Shown in pieces: positions 7,797 through 15,755 of a stretch of 38,602 nt of DNA (position 1 is its first letter; every line of letters begins with the position of its first letter). Origin of the DNA: Clostridiaceae bacterium (GTDB lineage Bacteria; Bacillota; Clostridia; Oscillospirales; Acutalibacteraceae); NCBI GenBank assembly GCA_016285645.1, contig JAEERC010000002.1, positions 1 through 38,602 of the forward strand, read 5' to 3'. Made by a program: the position numbers and the translations under genes. Under the pieces are notes generated by a model. It did no database searches and was not told where the DNA came from. It saw only the letters and a program-made list of their open reading frames with translations.

Positions 7797-9349
7797 TTGC
7801 TCTGCCCCTCCTTTTTCATATTTCCCAGAACATTCTGCGCCGCTTCATAGCCCGATGAATAGGCGGGATTGAAGCCGAGCGAACGCGTGCCGTAGCCGCC
7901 GGCGTAGTAGAGATTGGCGATTTTGGGACCAATCGCGTCGGTAGCCACTCTCTGAACAACGCCGTAGCTGCCGGTGTTTTCAAAGCCGTAAATCGTGCCG
8001 TTGGGCGCGTCGAGATATCTCGCGTAGGTTACGGGAGTGGCGATTTCAATTTCCTCAATATGCTCGCGGATTTTCGTTCCCGTGGCTTTTTCGAAGTTTT
8101 CAATCACCTTGTCGGCAAACTCGCGTTTAACATTCACATAGTTTTCTTCTGTAACATCGTTCCACGCCTCATCGCCCGTGAATATGGCGGTTATATAAAG
8201 TATGGTTGTGCCCTCGGGGGAGCAGTCCGGCACGCCGTTGTTGAGGCATACCGCCGCCTGTAAGCCGTTTGTGGCTCTGCTTTTTGTAAGCTGCGCCTGT
8301 TTTGCAGAATCGGCTGTGTTGTAAATGAAATAACTGTGATTTGTTATGCCGAGTTCTTCGGGTGAGGTATCAAGCCCGAGGAAGAGCGAGAAGCCCTTGG
8401 GCGCGAGTTTGGCGGAGTTGAGTTTCTTTATCTGGAACTTCGGAACAACCTCTTTGTCGAGAAGCTTTGTGTACATATTGTAAGCCGCGGCGTTGCACAC
8501 AACATAGTCGCTCTCAATCATTTCGCCGTTTTCAAGCGTGACTCCGACTGCTTTGTTATTAATTACATTAATCTTCTTTACCGCGGTGTTCATCCACGCC
8601 TCGCCGCCGAGTTCCTCAAAGCGTGAAAGCAGGGCGCTCGAAATGACGTGGCTGCGTGATTTAGGAATAACGGGGCCGTCAATCACATAGGATTTGAACA
8701 TTGTGAAATAGTGGGTGAAGCTCTCCTCGTCGAGATTTGTGCCGAGATAGAGCCAGTAGCCGCCGAAGCAGTCGCGCACGGCTTTCGGGGCGTTGAGCGC
8801 GTCAAACACCTCGTTTACGGTGTAGCCCGCCGTGTTTATAAAGTCGCTGTATTCGCCGAAAATCTTTTTGAATATGTCGGTTGAAAAATCCGTTATTGTG
8901 CCGAGATAGTCAAGCCCCGCGTTCGATTCCTCGATTATATCGAAAAGCGCGTTGCTTACCCCTCTGCTGCCGGGGCAGTATTCCTCAACCTTGTCAATGA
9001 ACGCCTCTCTGCCCACGGGCAGGGTGTAGTCGATGTTTTCCTCATCGTCGAGCGTTATCATGCGAAACGCCTCTTTGAGGGCGATCCACTCGATTTTTTC
9101 GGACACACCGAGTTCGTCAAACATTTTTTTGAGTTCTCCGTCAACGGTAAGCTCCGGACCTATGCCGCACAGCTCGTGCAGCGACGCCTCAAATTCGAAC
9201 CTGCCGCGTACAAAACTCGTGGCGCTTCCGCCGGGCAGATTGTGCTTTTCAAGAAGCAGAACCTTCTTGCCCTCGAGGGCGAGTTTTGCCGCCGCCGTCA
9301 GACCGCCGTTTCCGGCGCCGATAACAACAACATCATACTTTTTACTCAT
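7793..9349 (-). CDS. Phytoene desaturase/retinol saturase-like FAD oxidoreductase
   Basis: A 518-aa FAD enzyme. The N-terminal dinucleotide-binding motif is VIGAGNGGLTAAAKLALEGK (GxGxxG at residues 12-17), then LLEKHNLPGGSATSF as in CrtI-type desaturases. The C-terminal FAD motif is LYYAGGYGTRSLGFNPAYSSG. The CrtI/RetSat family desaturates or saturates isoprenoid chains. Many gut Clostridia carry such an enzyme with no carotenoid genes, and none is seen nearby, so the substrate is open. It overlaps the ferredoxin-reductase gene by four bases and has its own promoter upstream. Start: ATG with CAGGGAGAATGATAT before it. Confidence 0.75.
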   Translation of the reverse strand: MSKKYDVVVIGAGNGGLTAAAKLALEGKKVLLLEKHNLPGGSATSFVRGRFEFEASLHELCGIGPELTVDGELKKMFDELGVSEKIEWIALKEAFRMITLDDEENIDYTLPVGREAFIDKVEEYCPGSRGVSNALFDIIEESNAGLDYLGTITDFSTDIFKKIFGEYSDFINTAGYTVNEVFDALNAPKAVRDCFGGYWLYLGTNLDEESFTHYFTMFKSYVIDGPVIPKSRSHVISSALLSRFEELGGEAWMNTAVKKINVINNKAVGVTLENGEMIESDYVVCNAAAYNMYTKLLDKEVVPKFQIKKLNSAKLAPKGFSLFLGLDTSPEELGITNHSYFIYNTADSAKQAQLTKSRATNGLQAAVCLNNGVPDCSPEGTTILYITAIFTGDEAWNDVTEENYVNVKREFADKVIENFEKATGTKIREHIEEIEIATPVTYARYLDAPNGTIYGFENTGSYGVVQRVATDAIGPKIANLYYAGGYGTRSLGFNPAYSSGYEAAQNVLGNMKKEGQSK

Positions 9350-9379
9350 ATATCATTCTCCCTGAAAAAGATTAAAAAT

Positions 9380-9408
9380 ATTTTACCACAAAAGAAATAA
9401 TCATTCAA
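9380..9408 (-). promoter_or_regulatory. Promoter of the flavoprotein operon
   Basis: On the minus strand TTGAAT (9403-9408) and TAAAAT (9380-9385), spacer 17 bp, about 30 bp before the desaturase-like start codon. Confidence 0.55.
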
Positions 9409-9591
9409 TAACAACCTCTCACGTTTTGCGCACTTTTTTGCGAAATGCAGGATTTGATTTAAAAAACTGCAGAAGGGCGGTGATTATATAAATGTATATT
9501 CAAAAGCGTTATTATTCCACAAAAGAATCAAAACGCCCTGTAAAGCGCAAATCTTTACGGTTTTAATATCGAAAAAAGAAAAATAAAAAAG

Positions 9592-9621
9592 TTTTCCACT
9601 TTTTCCACAAAGTTTTCCACA
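9592..9621 (+). promoter_or_regulatory. Cluster of DnaA-box-like 9-mers
   Basis: The 390-bp gap at 9350-9739 has no gene. It contains TTTTCCACT (9592), TTTTCCACA (9601) and TTTTCCACA (9613), all on one strand with starts 9 and 12 bp apart. They match or nearly match the DnaA consensus TTWTNCACA. Looser versions lie upstream at 9382 (TTTACCACA) and 9513 (TATTCCACA). The surroundings are very AT-rich. DnaA is not encoded here, so a titration or regulatory site is more likely than the main origin. Whether DnaA binds is inference. Confidence 0.4.
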
Positions 9622-9697
9622 CGCGTAAAGAAACGGGCTTTACAAAAATTTAAGGGCTTTTATTCATTTATACCGTATTATACAAAACCCGTAAAAA

Positions 9698-9725
9698 AAG
9701 ATTTACAGGATTTCCTGCAAATCTT
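9698..9725 (-). terminator. nagA terminator
   Basis: AAGATTTACAGG/CCTGCAAATCTT stem with one A-C mismatch and loop ATTT, followed on the minus strand by a TTTTTTT run (complement of 9691-9697). It lies 15 bases past the nagA stop. Confidence 0.75.
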
Positions 9726-9739
9726 GATTAAGCCGTTAT

Positions 9740-10861
9740 TTAATTGAATTTTTTGCCCTTGATAAATACCGCTTTTATCTCGGAAAAATCTTCGTATGTA
9801 ATAAGCAGATCGGCGTTCTTTCCTTTCTCGATACTGCCCGTTTCATTATGAACATTAATTGATTTCGCCGGGTTTATTGTGCAGGATTTTACCGCCTGTT
9901 TAAGCGGAATGCCGATTGAGAGGAGATTTCCGAATTCGCTGAAAAGGTTTGTTGTGCTGCCCGCGACTGTTCCGTCCGCAAGAGTTGCCCTGCCGCCTTT
10001 TACAAAAACCTTCTGACCGCCCAGGGAGTACTCTCCGTCACCCAGACCGGCCGCAGCCATTGAATCGCTGATAACAACGGTTCTGTCCTCGCCGAGCACT
10101 TTGAACGCCGCCCTGAGAACAGCGGGCGAAATGTGGATGAGATCGCAGATAAGTTCGCAGTAAACATTTTCACTGTCAAACGCGGCGCCCACAACTCCGG
10201 GCGCGCGGGAGAGCAGGGGAGGCATGGCGTTGAAAAGATGAGTCACGTGGTTCGCGCCGAGCGAAAACGCCCTCATCGCCGTGTCATAATCCGCCTGAGT
10301 ATGCGCGAGCGATACGGCGCATATCTCTTTTGCCGCCTTTATGAATTCATCCGCTCCCTGCGTTTCGGGAGCGACGGCAACGAGCTTTATATCGCACACG
10401 GCGTTTAAACGGGAGAACATATCAAAATCGGGAGAAACTATGTATTCTTCGCTCTGCGCTCCCTTTCTGGCGGCTGAAATAAACGGGCCTTCCATATTTA
10501 TTCCGTGAATATAGGCGCCATTTTCATTCCCTTTGACAGCGGCGGTGTTTTCGAACGCTTTTTTCAGTTGACTTTCGGGAAGAGTCATTGAAGCGGGGCA
10601 GAAAGATGTAACGCCGTTTTCTGCTAAATATACGGACATCTCGTTTACGGAGGCGGCGCTGCCGTCCGTCATATCAAAGCCCCTGCAGGCGTGGGTGTGA
10701 ACATCAATGAATCCCGGCATAACAACACAGCCCGAAAAATCGCGAATGTCATCCCCGTCAATACAGTCGGAAATATCCGTTATTTTTCCGCCTTCAATGA
10801 GAATATCCTTTTTTACAAGTTCAAAACTGCTGTCAAAAATACGCGCGTTTTTGATAATCAT
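9740..10861 (-). CDS. nagA: N-acetylglucosamine-6-phosphate deacetylase
   Basis: A 373-aa amidohydrolase that removes acetate from GlcNAc-6-phosphate, giving glucosamine-6-phosphate for amino-sugar catabolism or cell-wall recycling. Motifs: PGFIDVHTHACRGFD (metal-site histidines), INMEGPFIS (metal-binding Glu), a mid-protein SLAHTQADYD (His), HVTHLFNAMPPL (His and substrate loop), VVISDSMAAAGL (catalytic Asp), and SINVHNETGSIEKGKNADLL closing the barrel. Length fits the family. The start is an ATG without a strong ribosome binding site just after the proS terminator. No nagB or PTS gene is adjacent, so it is probably expressed alone. Confidence 0.9.
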   Translation of the reverse strand: MIIKNARIFDSSFELVKKDILIEGGKITDISDCIDGDDIRDFSGCVVMPGFIDVHTHACRGFDMTDGSAASVNEMSVYLAENGVTSFCPASMTLPESQLKKAFENTAAVKGNENGAYIHGINMEGPFISAARKGAQSEEYIVSPDFDMFSRLNAVCDIKLVAVAPETQGADEFIKAAKEICAVSLAHTQADYDTAMRAFSLGANHVTHLFNAMPPLLSRAPGVVGAAFDSENVYCELICDLIHISPAVLRAAFKVLGEDRTVVISDSMAAAGLGDGEYSLGGQKVFVKGGRATLADGTVAGSTTNLFSEFGNLLSIGIPLKQAVKSCTINPAKSINVHNETGSIEKGKNADLLITYEDFSEIKAVFIKGKKFN

Positions 10862-10876
10862 ATTTTACTCCAAACA

Positions 10877-10903
10877 AAAAAGGACTGAAAGCCAGCCCTT
10901 TTT
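10877..10903 (-). terminator. proS terminator
   Basis: AAAAAGG-A-CTG paired with CAG-C-CCTTTTT (one A-C mismatch) around a five-base loop; on the minus strand it ends in TTTTTTG. It sits 15 bases past the proS stop and just before nagA. Confidence 0.65.
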
Positions 10904-10917
10904 ATTTTTTGATTCAA

Positions 10918-12354
10918 TTAATATGCCTTGCCCCAGTAGAGCATGTGCTTAGCGGGTTTGCCGCAGCAGACGCAGGTGTCGCTTATCTTTTCCTGCTCAA
11001 AGGGGATGCAGCGCGATGTAACGCCGGCGACTTCCTTGAGTTTTTCTTCGCATTCAAGTTCGCCGCACCACATTGCCTTGATGAAGCCGGGGCGGGAAGC
11101 CGCGTTTTCAACCATCTCGTCGAGGGAGGCGACGGAATAGGTCATCTCTTCACGGCGGGCAAGCGCCTTTTCGTAAAGGGCGTCGTGAACATCCTTAAGA
11201 AGGGCGCTCACGCTCTCTTCAAGACTGTCAAGCGATACAAATGACTTTTCCCTGCTGTCGCGGCGCACAAGCACGCACTGGTTGTTCTCAATATCCTTGG
11301 GACCGATTTCAAGACGCAGGGGAACGCCCTTCATCTCATATTCGGCGAATTTCCAGCCGGCTGAATTGTCGGTAAGGTCAATCTTTACCCTGAATGACTT
11401 GGCGAGGCGTTCATAGAGTTCTGTCGCCTTTTCGGTAACACCGGGCTTGTGAGTGGCTATGGGAACGATTACAAGCTGAACGGGAGCCACCGCGGGTGGC
11501 AGAACGAGACCGCTGTTGTCGCCGTGAGTCATAATGATTGCGCCTATTATTCTGCTGGACATACCCCACGATGTCTGGTGGGGATACTGCAGAGTATTGT
11601 TGCGGTCGGTGTAGGTGATGTCGAACGCTCTGGCGAAGCCGTCGCCGAAATAGTGAGACGTGCCGCTCTGAAGGGCTTTGCCGTCGTGCATAAGCGCTTC
11701 TATTGTGTAGGTTTTTTCGGCGCCCGCGAATTTTTCCTTGTCGGTCTTCTGACCTTTAACAACGGGAATGGCGAGACAGTCGGTGCAGAAATCGGCGTAG
11801 ATGTTGAGCATACGCTCTGTCTCCTCAACCGCCTGTTCGGCTGTTTCGTGCATCGTGTGACCTTCCTGCCAGAAGAATTCCATTGTTCTCAGGAACGGGC
11901 GGGTGGTCTTTTCCCAGCGCACAACGGAGCACCACTGGTTGTAGAGCTTCGGTAAATCTTTATAGGACTGAATAATGTCTTTGTAATGGTCGCAGAAAAG
12001 CGTCTCGGAAGTGGGGCGCACGCAAAGGCGCTCCTGAAGTTCCTCCTCGCCGCCGTGGGTTACCCAGGCAACCTCGGGCGCGAAGCCCTCAACATGGTCC
12101 TTCTCCTTCTGGAGCAGACCTTCGGGGATGAACATGGGCATCATAACATTTTCGTGGCCCGTCGCCTTGAAGCGCGAGTCAAGCTCGTTGCGTATATTCT
12201 CCCAGAGAGCGGTGCCGTAGGGTCTTACCACCATACAGCCGCGCACGCTTGAATAGGACGCGAGCTCCGCCTTGATAACAACGTCGGTGTACCATTTGGC
12301 GAAATCCTCATCCATTGAGGTTATTTCTTTAACTAACTTGTTCTGTTCTGCCAA
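10918..12354 (-). CDS. proS: Prolyl-tRNA synthetase, short type-3 form
   Basis: A 478-aa class II aminoacyl-tRNA synthetase that charges tRNA-Pro. It has the archaeal/eukaryote-like architecture without the INS editing insert of long bacterial ProRS. Motif 1 lies around [18 protein letters not shown]. Motif 2 is the [20 protein letters not shown] stretch. Motif 3 is [17 protein letters not shown], leading into the anticodon domain. The C-terminal Cys-rich segment ([12 protein letters not shown]) ends in GKAY with the terminal Tyr typical of the type-3 enzymes. It lies 42 bp downstream of acpP on the same strand with no terminator between, so cotranscription is plausible. Confidence 0.95.
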   Translation of the reverse strand: MAEQNKLVKEITSMDEDFAKWYTDVVIKAELASYSSVRGCMVVRPYGTALWENIRNELDSRFKATGHENVMMPMFIPEGLLQKEKDHVEGFAPEVAWVTHGGEEELQERLCVRPTSETLFCDHYKDIIQSYKDLPKLYNQWCSVVRWEKTTRPFLRTMEFFWQEGHTMHETAEQAVEETERMLNIYADFCTDCLAIPVVKGQKTDKEKFAGAEKTYTIEALMHDGKALQSGTSHYFGDGFARAFDITYTDRNNTLQYPHQTSWGMSSRIIGAIIMTHGDNSGLVLPPAVAPVQLVIVPIATHKPGVTEKATELYERLAKSFRVKIDLTDNSAGWKFAEYEMKGVPLRLEIGPKDIENNQCVLVRRDSREKSFVSLDSLEESVSALLKDVHDALYEKALARREEMTYSVASLDEMVENAASRPGFIKAMWCGELECEEKLKEVAGVTSRCIPFEQEKISDTCVCCGKPAKHMLYWGKAY

Positions 12355-12396
12355 AACAAAAACTTCCTTTCAGGTAATAAACGGGAATGCGGGAAC

Positions 12397-12624
12397 TCAG
12401 ACGCGATCCTCAATGTAGCGGACCATATCGCCAACCGTCTTGATTTTTTCAATAGCGTCTTCGGAGAGTTCGATTTCAAACTCGTCCTCGATTGACATGG
12501 CGAGGTCGACGATGTCGAGGCTGTCCGCGCCGAGGTCGGAAGTGATTGACGCGTCGGGAGTGATTATGCTCTCGTCAACTTCAAGCTGTTCGGAAAAGAT
12601 TTTCTTAACCCTGTCAAATACCAT
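12397..12624 (-). CDS. acpP: Acyl carrier protein
   Basis: A 75-aa acidic, helical carrier protein for fatty acid synthesis. The attachment site for 4'-phosphopantetheine is Ser35 in [11 protein letters not shown], followed by the usual acidic helix II. Length and acidity are typical. GGAGAATAATT precedes the ATG. A strong promoter lies upstream. No other fatty-acid gene is adjacent; proS follows after 42 bp. Alternative: a carrier for another pathway, but the sequence is close to housekeeping AcpP. Confidence 0.93.
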   Translation of the reverse strand: MVFDRVKKIFSEQLEVDESIITPDASITSDLGADSLDIVDLAMSIEDEFEIELSEDAIEKIKTVGDMVRYIEDRV

Positions 12625-12680
12625 AATTATTCTCCTTTTTAAATATTGTTTATTAAACGGTCTGATTAATTGACAAATCT

Positions 12681-12709
12681 ATATTATAAATAAAAGATAT
12701 GTTTGTCAA
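12681..12709 (-). promoter_or_regulatory. acpP promoter
   Basis: On the minus strand TTGACA (12704-12709) and TAATAT (12681-12686) with a 17-bp spacer, in an AT-rich gap upstream of acpP. Confidence 0.75.
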
Positions 12710-12769
12710 GGAATAAAATAAATAATTAAAGATATCATAAGAATTTGAAATTTATATAAAATGCAAAAA

Positions 12770-12792
12770 GCACGGAACAACAAGTTCCGTGC
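12770..12792 (-). terminator. Terminator of the 53-aa membrane protein gene
   Basis: GCACGGAAC/GTTCCGTGC, perfect 9-bp stem with a five-base loop, then TTTTTG on the minus strand. Confidence 0.8.
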
Positions 12793-12813
12793 AGTGGAAT
12801 AGCCGAGGTTGGG

Positions 12814-12975
12814 TTATGCGTCAACGCAGGAGCAGGAAACGTAGTTTTCTTCGCTGTCAGCGTCAGCGTTTTTCTTGTCGATGAACTTTTTGACTACGAG
12901 ATAGATGCCCGCGCACGCCGCAGCAACGGCGAGAACTATCAATATGACCTTGAGAATCTTTTTGAAGTTACACAT
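12814..12975 (-). CDS. Small single-span membrane protein, 53 aa
   Basis: A 53-codon gene beginning MCNFKKILKVILIV, with one hydrophobic helix of about 20 residues (8-28), then basic residues (KKFIDKK) and an acidic tail ending YVSCSCVDA. The polar flanks suggest the tail is cytoplasmic, though orientation is uncertain. Function unknown. It is a real gene: GGAGG stands eight bases before the ATG, a consensus promoter lies upstream and a perfect terminator hairpin downstream, making a monocistronic unit. The CxC near the C-terminus could bind metal or be lipidated, but there is no direct evidence. Confidence 0.75.
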   Translation of the reverse strand: MCNFKKILKVILIVLAVAAACAGIYLVVKKFIDKKNADADSEENYVSCSCVDA

Positions 12976-13021
12976 AATTGCCTCCGTTATAATTATTTAA
13001 TGTTTACACATATTTTTAACT

Positions 13022-13049
13022 ATTATAACACAACTGTGTAAAATGTCAA
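13022..13049 (-). promoter_or_regulatory. Promoter of the 53-aa membrane protein gene
   Basis: Minus-strand TTGACA (13044-13049) and TATAAT (13022-13027), 16-bp spacer. ACACA-AC-TGTGT (13029-13040) is an inverted repeat between the two boxes, a possible operator. Confidence 0.7.
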
Positions 13050-13061
13050 CCGAAAATAAAA

Positions 13062-13083
13062 GGCTGCAGTAAAATCTGCAGCC
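13062..13083 (-). terminator. rpsT terminator
   Basis: GGCTGCAG/CTGCAGCC, perfect 8-bp stem, six-base loop, followed by TTTTATTTT on the minus strand, 16 bases past the rpsT stop. Confidence 0.8.
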
Positions 13084-13098
13084 GATTATATACGCATC

Positions 13099-13356
13099 TT
13101 ATTCTGCGTTGAGAAGCTTTGCGAGCGCTGACTTTTTGCGGGCGGCATTGTTCTTATGAATAAGACCTTTTGCACAAGCCTGGTCAACCTTTTTGATGGC
13201 GTCGTTGATGAGTGCGGGAGCATCATCCGACTTAGCGAGCGCTGCGGCGTTAGCTTTCTTGATTGCGGTTTTGAGAGCGGAATTGCGGGACTTGTTTCTC
13301 GCGGCTCTTGTCTTGCTGACGATAACACGCTTCTTAGCTGATTTGATATTGGGCAT
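13099..13356 (-). CDS. rpsT: 30S ribosomal protein S20
   Basis: An 85-aa, Lys/Ala-rich protein of the small ribosomal subunit that binds 16S rRNA. MPNIKSAKKRVIVSKTRAAR and the later GLIHKNNAARKKSALAKLLN are the family's signature ends. Length is typical. GGAGGTGCC precedes the ATG. It has its own promoter and terminator, as expected for a monocistronic ribosomal gene. Confidence 0.95.
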   Translation of the reverse strand: MPNIKSAKKRVIVSKTRAARNKSRNSALKTAIKKANAAALAKSDDAPALINDAIKKVDQACAKGLIHKNNAARKKSALAKLLNAE

Positions 13357-13438
13357 CGTGGCACCTCCTTCTGTTAACCGGTAATTGATTGTCGCGCTTC
13401 ATAACGAAACGCAAGTTGTTTTTATCAATAGCCCTACT

Positions 13439-13467
13439 ATAATACTAAACACTTCTGAAAAAATCAA
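13439..13467 (-). promoter_or_regulatory. rpsT promoter
   Basis: Minus-strand TTGATT (13462-13467) and TATTAT (13439-13444), 17-bp spacer. It leaves an untranslated leader of about 75 bases before rpsT, and means rpsT does not depend on the candidate small RNA unit upstream. Confidence 0.65.
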
Positions 13468-13506
13468 GAGTTTTTTTAAAATAATCCGGGAAATTTATAA
13501 ATAAAA

Positions 13507-13616
13507 AGCAAAAAAGCAGACCGAACAGTCTGCTTTCTGCTGAGTGGAACAAAAAAATGAAAAGGCAATAATCTATATTATGCTCTTGCGATATGATCAA
13601 ATTAATTGATTTGTTG
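13507..13616 (-). ncRNA. Candidate small RNA of about 110 nt
   Basis: The 335-bp gap between the GT-C gene and rpsT holds a complete minus-strand transcription unit with no ATG-started ORF. The predicted transcript starts near 13615, seven bases after a consensus -10, and ends in an AAGCAGAC/GTCTGCTT hairpin (13514-13535) followed by TTTTTTG. The body is U-rich, including TTTTTTT before the hairpin. No known RNA family is recognised. Alternatives: the hairpin ends the GT-C gene (stop 156 bp upstream) and the promoter match is chance, or the unit is a leader. Expression is unproven. Confidence 0.45.
13514..13535 (-). terminator. Terminator of the candidate small RNA
   Basis: Perfect 8-bp stem AAGCAGAC/GTCTGCTT, six-base loop, followed on the minus strand by TTTTTGC. 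Confidence 0.75.
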
Positions 13617-13621
13617 TCCCT

Positions 13622-13650
13622 ATTATATTACTGCGATTCAAAGATTACAA
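13622..13650 (-). promoter_or_regulatory. Promoter of the candidate small RNA
   Basis: Minus-strand TTGTAA (13645-13650) and TATAAT (13622-13627), 17-bp spacer. No coding start follows before the terminator. Confidence 0.6.
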
Positions 13651-13691
13651 TATCATTTCAGTTACAATTAAATTACAAATTGGTTACAAAC

Positions 13692-15755
13692 TCACAGCCA
13701 CCAGCATACCGTGTGTTTTATCGTTTCAAATACTCCGCCCTTCATTGCCGAAAAGTTGCCGCCGACAGTCAGGGCAAGCAGTGAGGCGATTATAACGGAA
13801 ATGCAGAACACGCTGAAAACAAGCGTCTCAAAAGCGATTGCCGGTGTGCGCGTTTTTACTTTGGCGTTTTCGAGGGCGCTCACAAGCTCGAGCAGAATTA
13901 CGAGCGACAGGAAAGCCGTTACAAATGAAATATCGCCCGTATATCTGTATATTACGCCGCCCAGGCAGAAATCAATGAAGGCGGCGGCGAGCACTCCAAC
14001 GGCTCCGGCTATAACAACCCAGAGTTCATACGGCGATTTGTTTTTGCCAAGCGGATAAACCGGAACGGTCAGCAGGGCTATGTTGTGCGGCACGGCGAAA
14101 ACACCGCAGTTGTCGTCGATATATACATAATCCTTCGCGACCGGGTAAATGCCGCCTCTGCCCACGCATAAAAACGGAAAACTCTCCCTGAAGGTGCTCT
14201 TTTCAAAGAAATAGTAGTAAACGCTTGCGGGTATTCCCGCGATAAACAGTTTATTTAAAGATGTGTCGCTGACGGTCAGCTGATAATCCGTGCCGAAATC
14301 GAGCGGGCTGCCGAAACGAAGATAATTGAATATAAACGCGAGAGACACAGCCGACAGAACGGGCACCGCGAGGCAGACGAGATCCGAAATGACCGCCGTA
14401 AACTTCGCCTTTTCTTTAAATGATTTAATAATAAATACAATTATTACCGCCGCAGTTATAAACGCGGGGGCTAAAACGGTGTTTACTCTCGAGAGAAACG
14501 CCATTCCGAACGCCGCGCCCGAAAGTATCATCAGAATCTTTCTTTTAACCGCTTTTTTCTGAGTGAACGCGCACATAAGAAGGAACGCGAAAACGCAGGT
14601 GAACATCAGCGCGCACAGCAGGGCGAGGTAATAAAACGGCTCAACCCCGCGCATAAGCGTAAACAGCATTCCCGAAAATAGCGCGCTCACGCTCCCGCCG
14701 ATGAGAAATACAAACGGAATCTTCTTTTTGAAAATCTCAACCCATTTGAAAACAGAAAGTATGAAGAAAAACGCGGCGACCGCGCAGCAGAATACAGTCA
14801 GAAGTCTGTCGCAGGGCAGGGCTCCTCTTACAAGATAGTAAGGTATATAGAGCGAAATCAAGGGCCCCAGCCCGAAATAGGAATAATATTTGCCGTTGTA
14901 ATACGCTCTGTCCCACAGGCATTTTATATCCTTTCTCGCCTGCTTGTCGTAGGGGTTTTCGAGCCGAGCCAACTCTTCGGGCGGGTCAACATCAATGTTG
15001 AGCTGCCCCTTTTTGAAAGCGTCAAACTGCTGAATATAAGGATTGTAGGTTTTTACCTCGTTTTCAAGCGGCCAGGCGATTTCCGCGGTTTTGGTGTTGA
15101 GTATGAACACTCCCGAAAAAACGGTCATCCCCGCGCACACAAGAGCCGTAAGGGCGGCTGCTTTTCGGTGCTTTTTCTTTTCGGGCTCATAATAAATATT
15201 GTAAAGATTAAAAGCGAAAACCGCGGCGGGCAGGAGTATCGCAGCGAAAATGATGCCCGCCCTGTAAAAATTGAAGCCGAAGCGAAATGACGGATTGACA
15301 ACAATATCCGAAATAACAACAATTCCGTTCGGACTGTCAACCTTTATTTCAACGGCGTACGCCTTTATTACCTGCTTTAAATGATATGTGTGCGTGCGCT
15401 TCTGACTGCCGACGGGGATTCTGTCGGTCAGCATAAGGTGGTAGTTGCCCTCATCGCCGGGAAAGGAAAGTTTTATAAAAATGTCGCTGTATTTTTCCTG
15501 AGTCGCCGTCTCGCTGTAAATGTCAAAGCTTATGCTGTTTACAACGCAGCCGGCTTTCATGCGGATATAATCGCCGCTGTCGTCCTTTTCCGAATCATCG
15601 CTTTCGGCAACGCTCTCATTGAGCGGCACGGGTCCGCCGTATTTTTTTGATTGAAAATATCTGTAATTTGACAAAAGGCATTCAATGCCGGCGGCAAGCA
15701 CCGCCGACAGCAGAACGCACAGCAGCGCGCGCAATACCTTGTTGCCGGTCTTCAT
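13692..15755 (-). CDS. Polytopic membrane protein, GT-C glycosyltransferase-like
   Basis: A 687-aa protein with an N-terminal membrane anchor (about residues 8-28), an extracytoplasmic beta-rich region (about 60-155), and then about 11-13 hydrophobic helices to the C-terminus. A loop with FDAFKKGQLNIDVDPPEELA and NPYD...WDRAYYNGKYYSYFG (about 235-290) resembles the first extracellular loop of GT-C enzymes, where acidic residues bind metal or lipid-linked sugar. No exact family can be named. It follows the FAD oxidoreductase with no gap (stop at 15756, start at 15755) and completes an operon with the kinase. A role in cell-surface polysaccharide is inferred from fold and neighbours. Confidence 0.6.
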   Translation of the reverse strand: MKTGNKVLRALLCVLLSAVLAAGIECLLSNYRYFQSKKYGGPVPLNESVAESDDSEKDDSGDYIRMKAGCVVNSISFDIYSETATQEKYSDIFIKLSFPGDEGNYHLMLTDRIPVGSQKRTHTYHLKQVIKAYAVEIKVDSPNGIVVISDIVVNPSFRFGFNFYRAGIIFAAILLPAAVFAFNLYNIYYEPEKKKHRKAAALTALVCAGMTVFSGVFILNTKTAEIAWPLENEVKTYNPYIQQFDAFKKGQLNIDVDPPEELARLENPYDKQARKDIKCLWDRAYYNGKYYSYFGLGPLISLYIPYYLVRGALPCDRLLTVFCCAVAAFFFILSVFKWVEIFKKKIPFVFLIGGSVSALFSGMLFTLMRGVEPFYYLALLCALMFTCVFAFLLMCAFTQKKAVKRKILMILSGAAFGMAFLSRVNTVLAPAFITAAVIIVFIIKSFKEKAKFTAVISDLVCLAVPVLSAVSLAFIFNYLRFGSPLDFGTDYQLTVSDTSLNKLFIAGIPASVYYYFFEKSTFRESFPFLCVGRGGIYPVAKDYVYIDDNCGVFAVPHNIALLTVPVYPLGKNKSPYELWVVIAGAVGVLAAAFIDFCLGGVIYRYTGDISFVTAFLSLVILLELVSALENAKVKTRTPAIAFETLVFSVFCISVIIASLLALTVGGNFSAMKGGVFETIKHTVCWWL

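Noticed and set aside
9350-9739. Main replication origin at the DnaA-box cluster
   Set aside because: No dnaA, dnaN, rpmH or other origin-associated gene is nearby, so only a secondary site is reasonable.
11449-11955. Plus-strand ORF of 168 codons
   Set aside because: It is antisense to proS, which is unmistakable, and shows no family motif.
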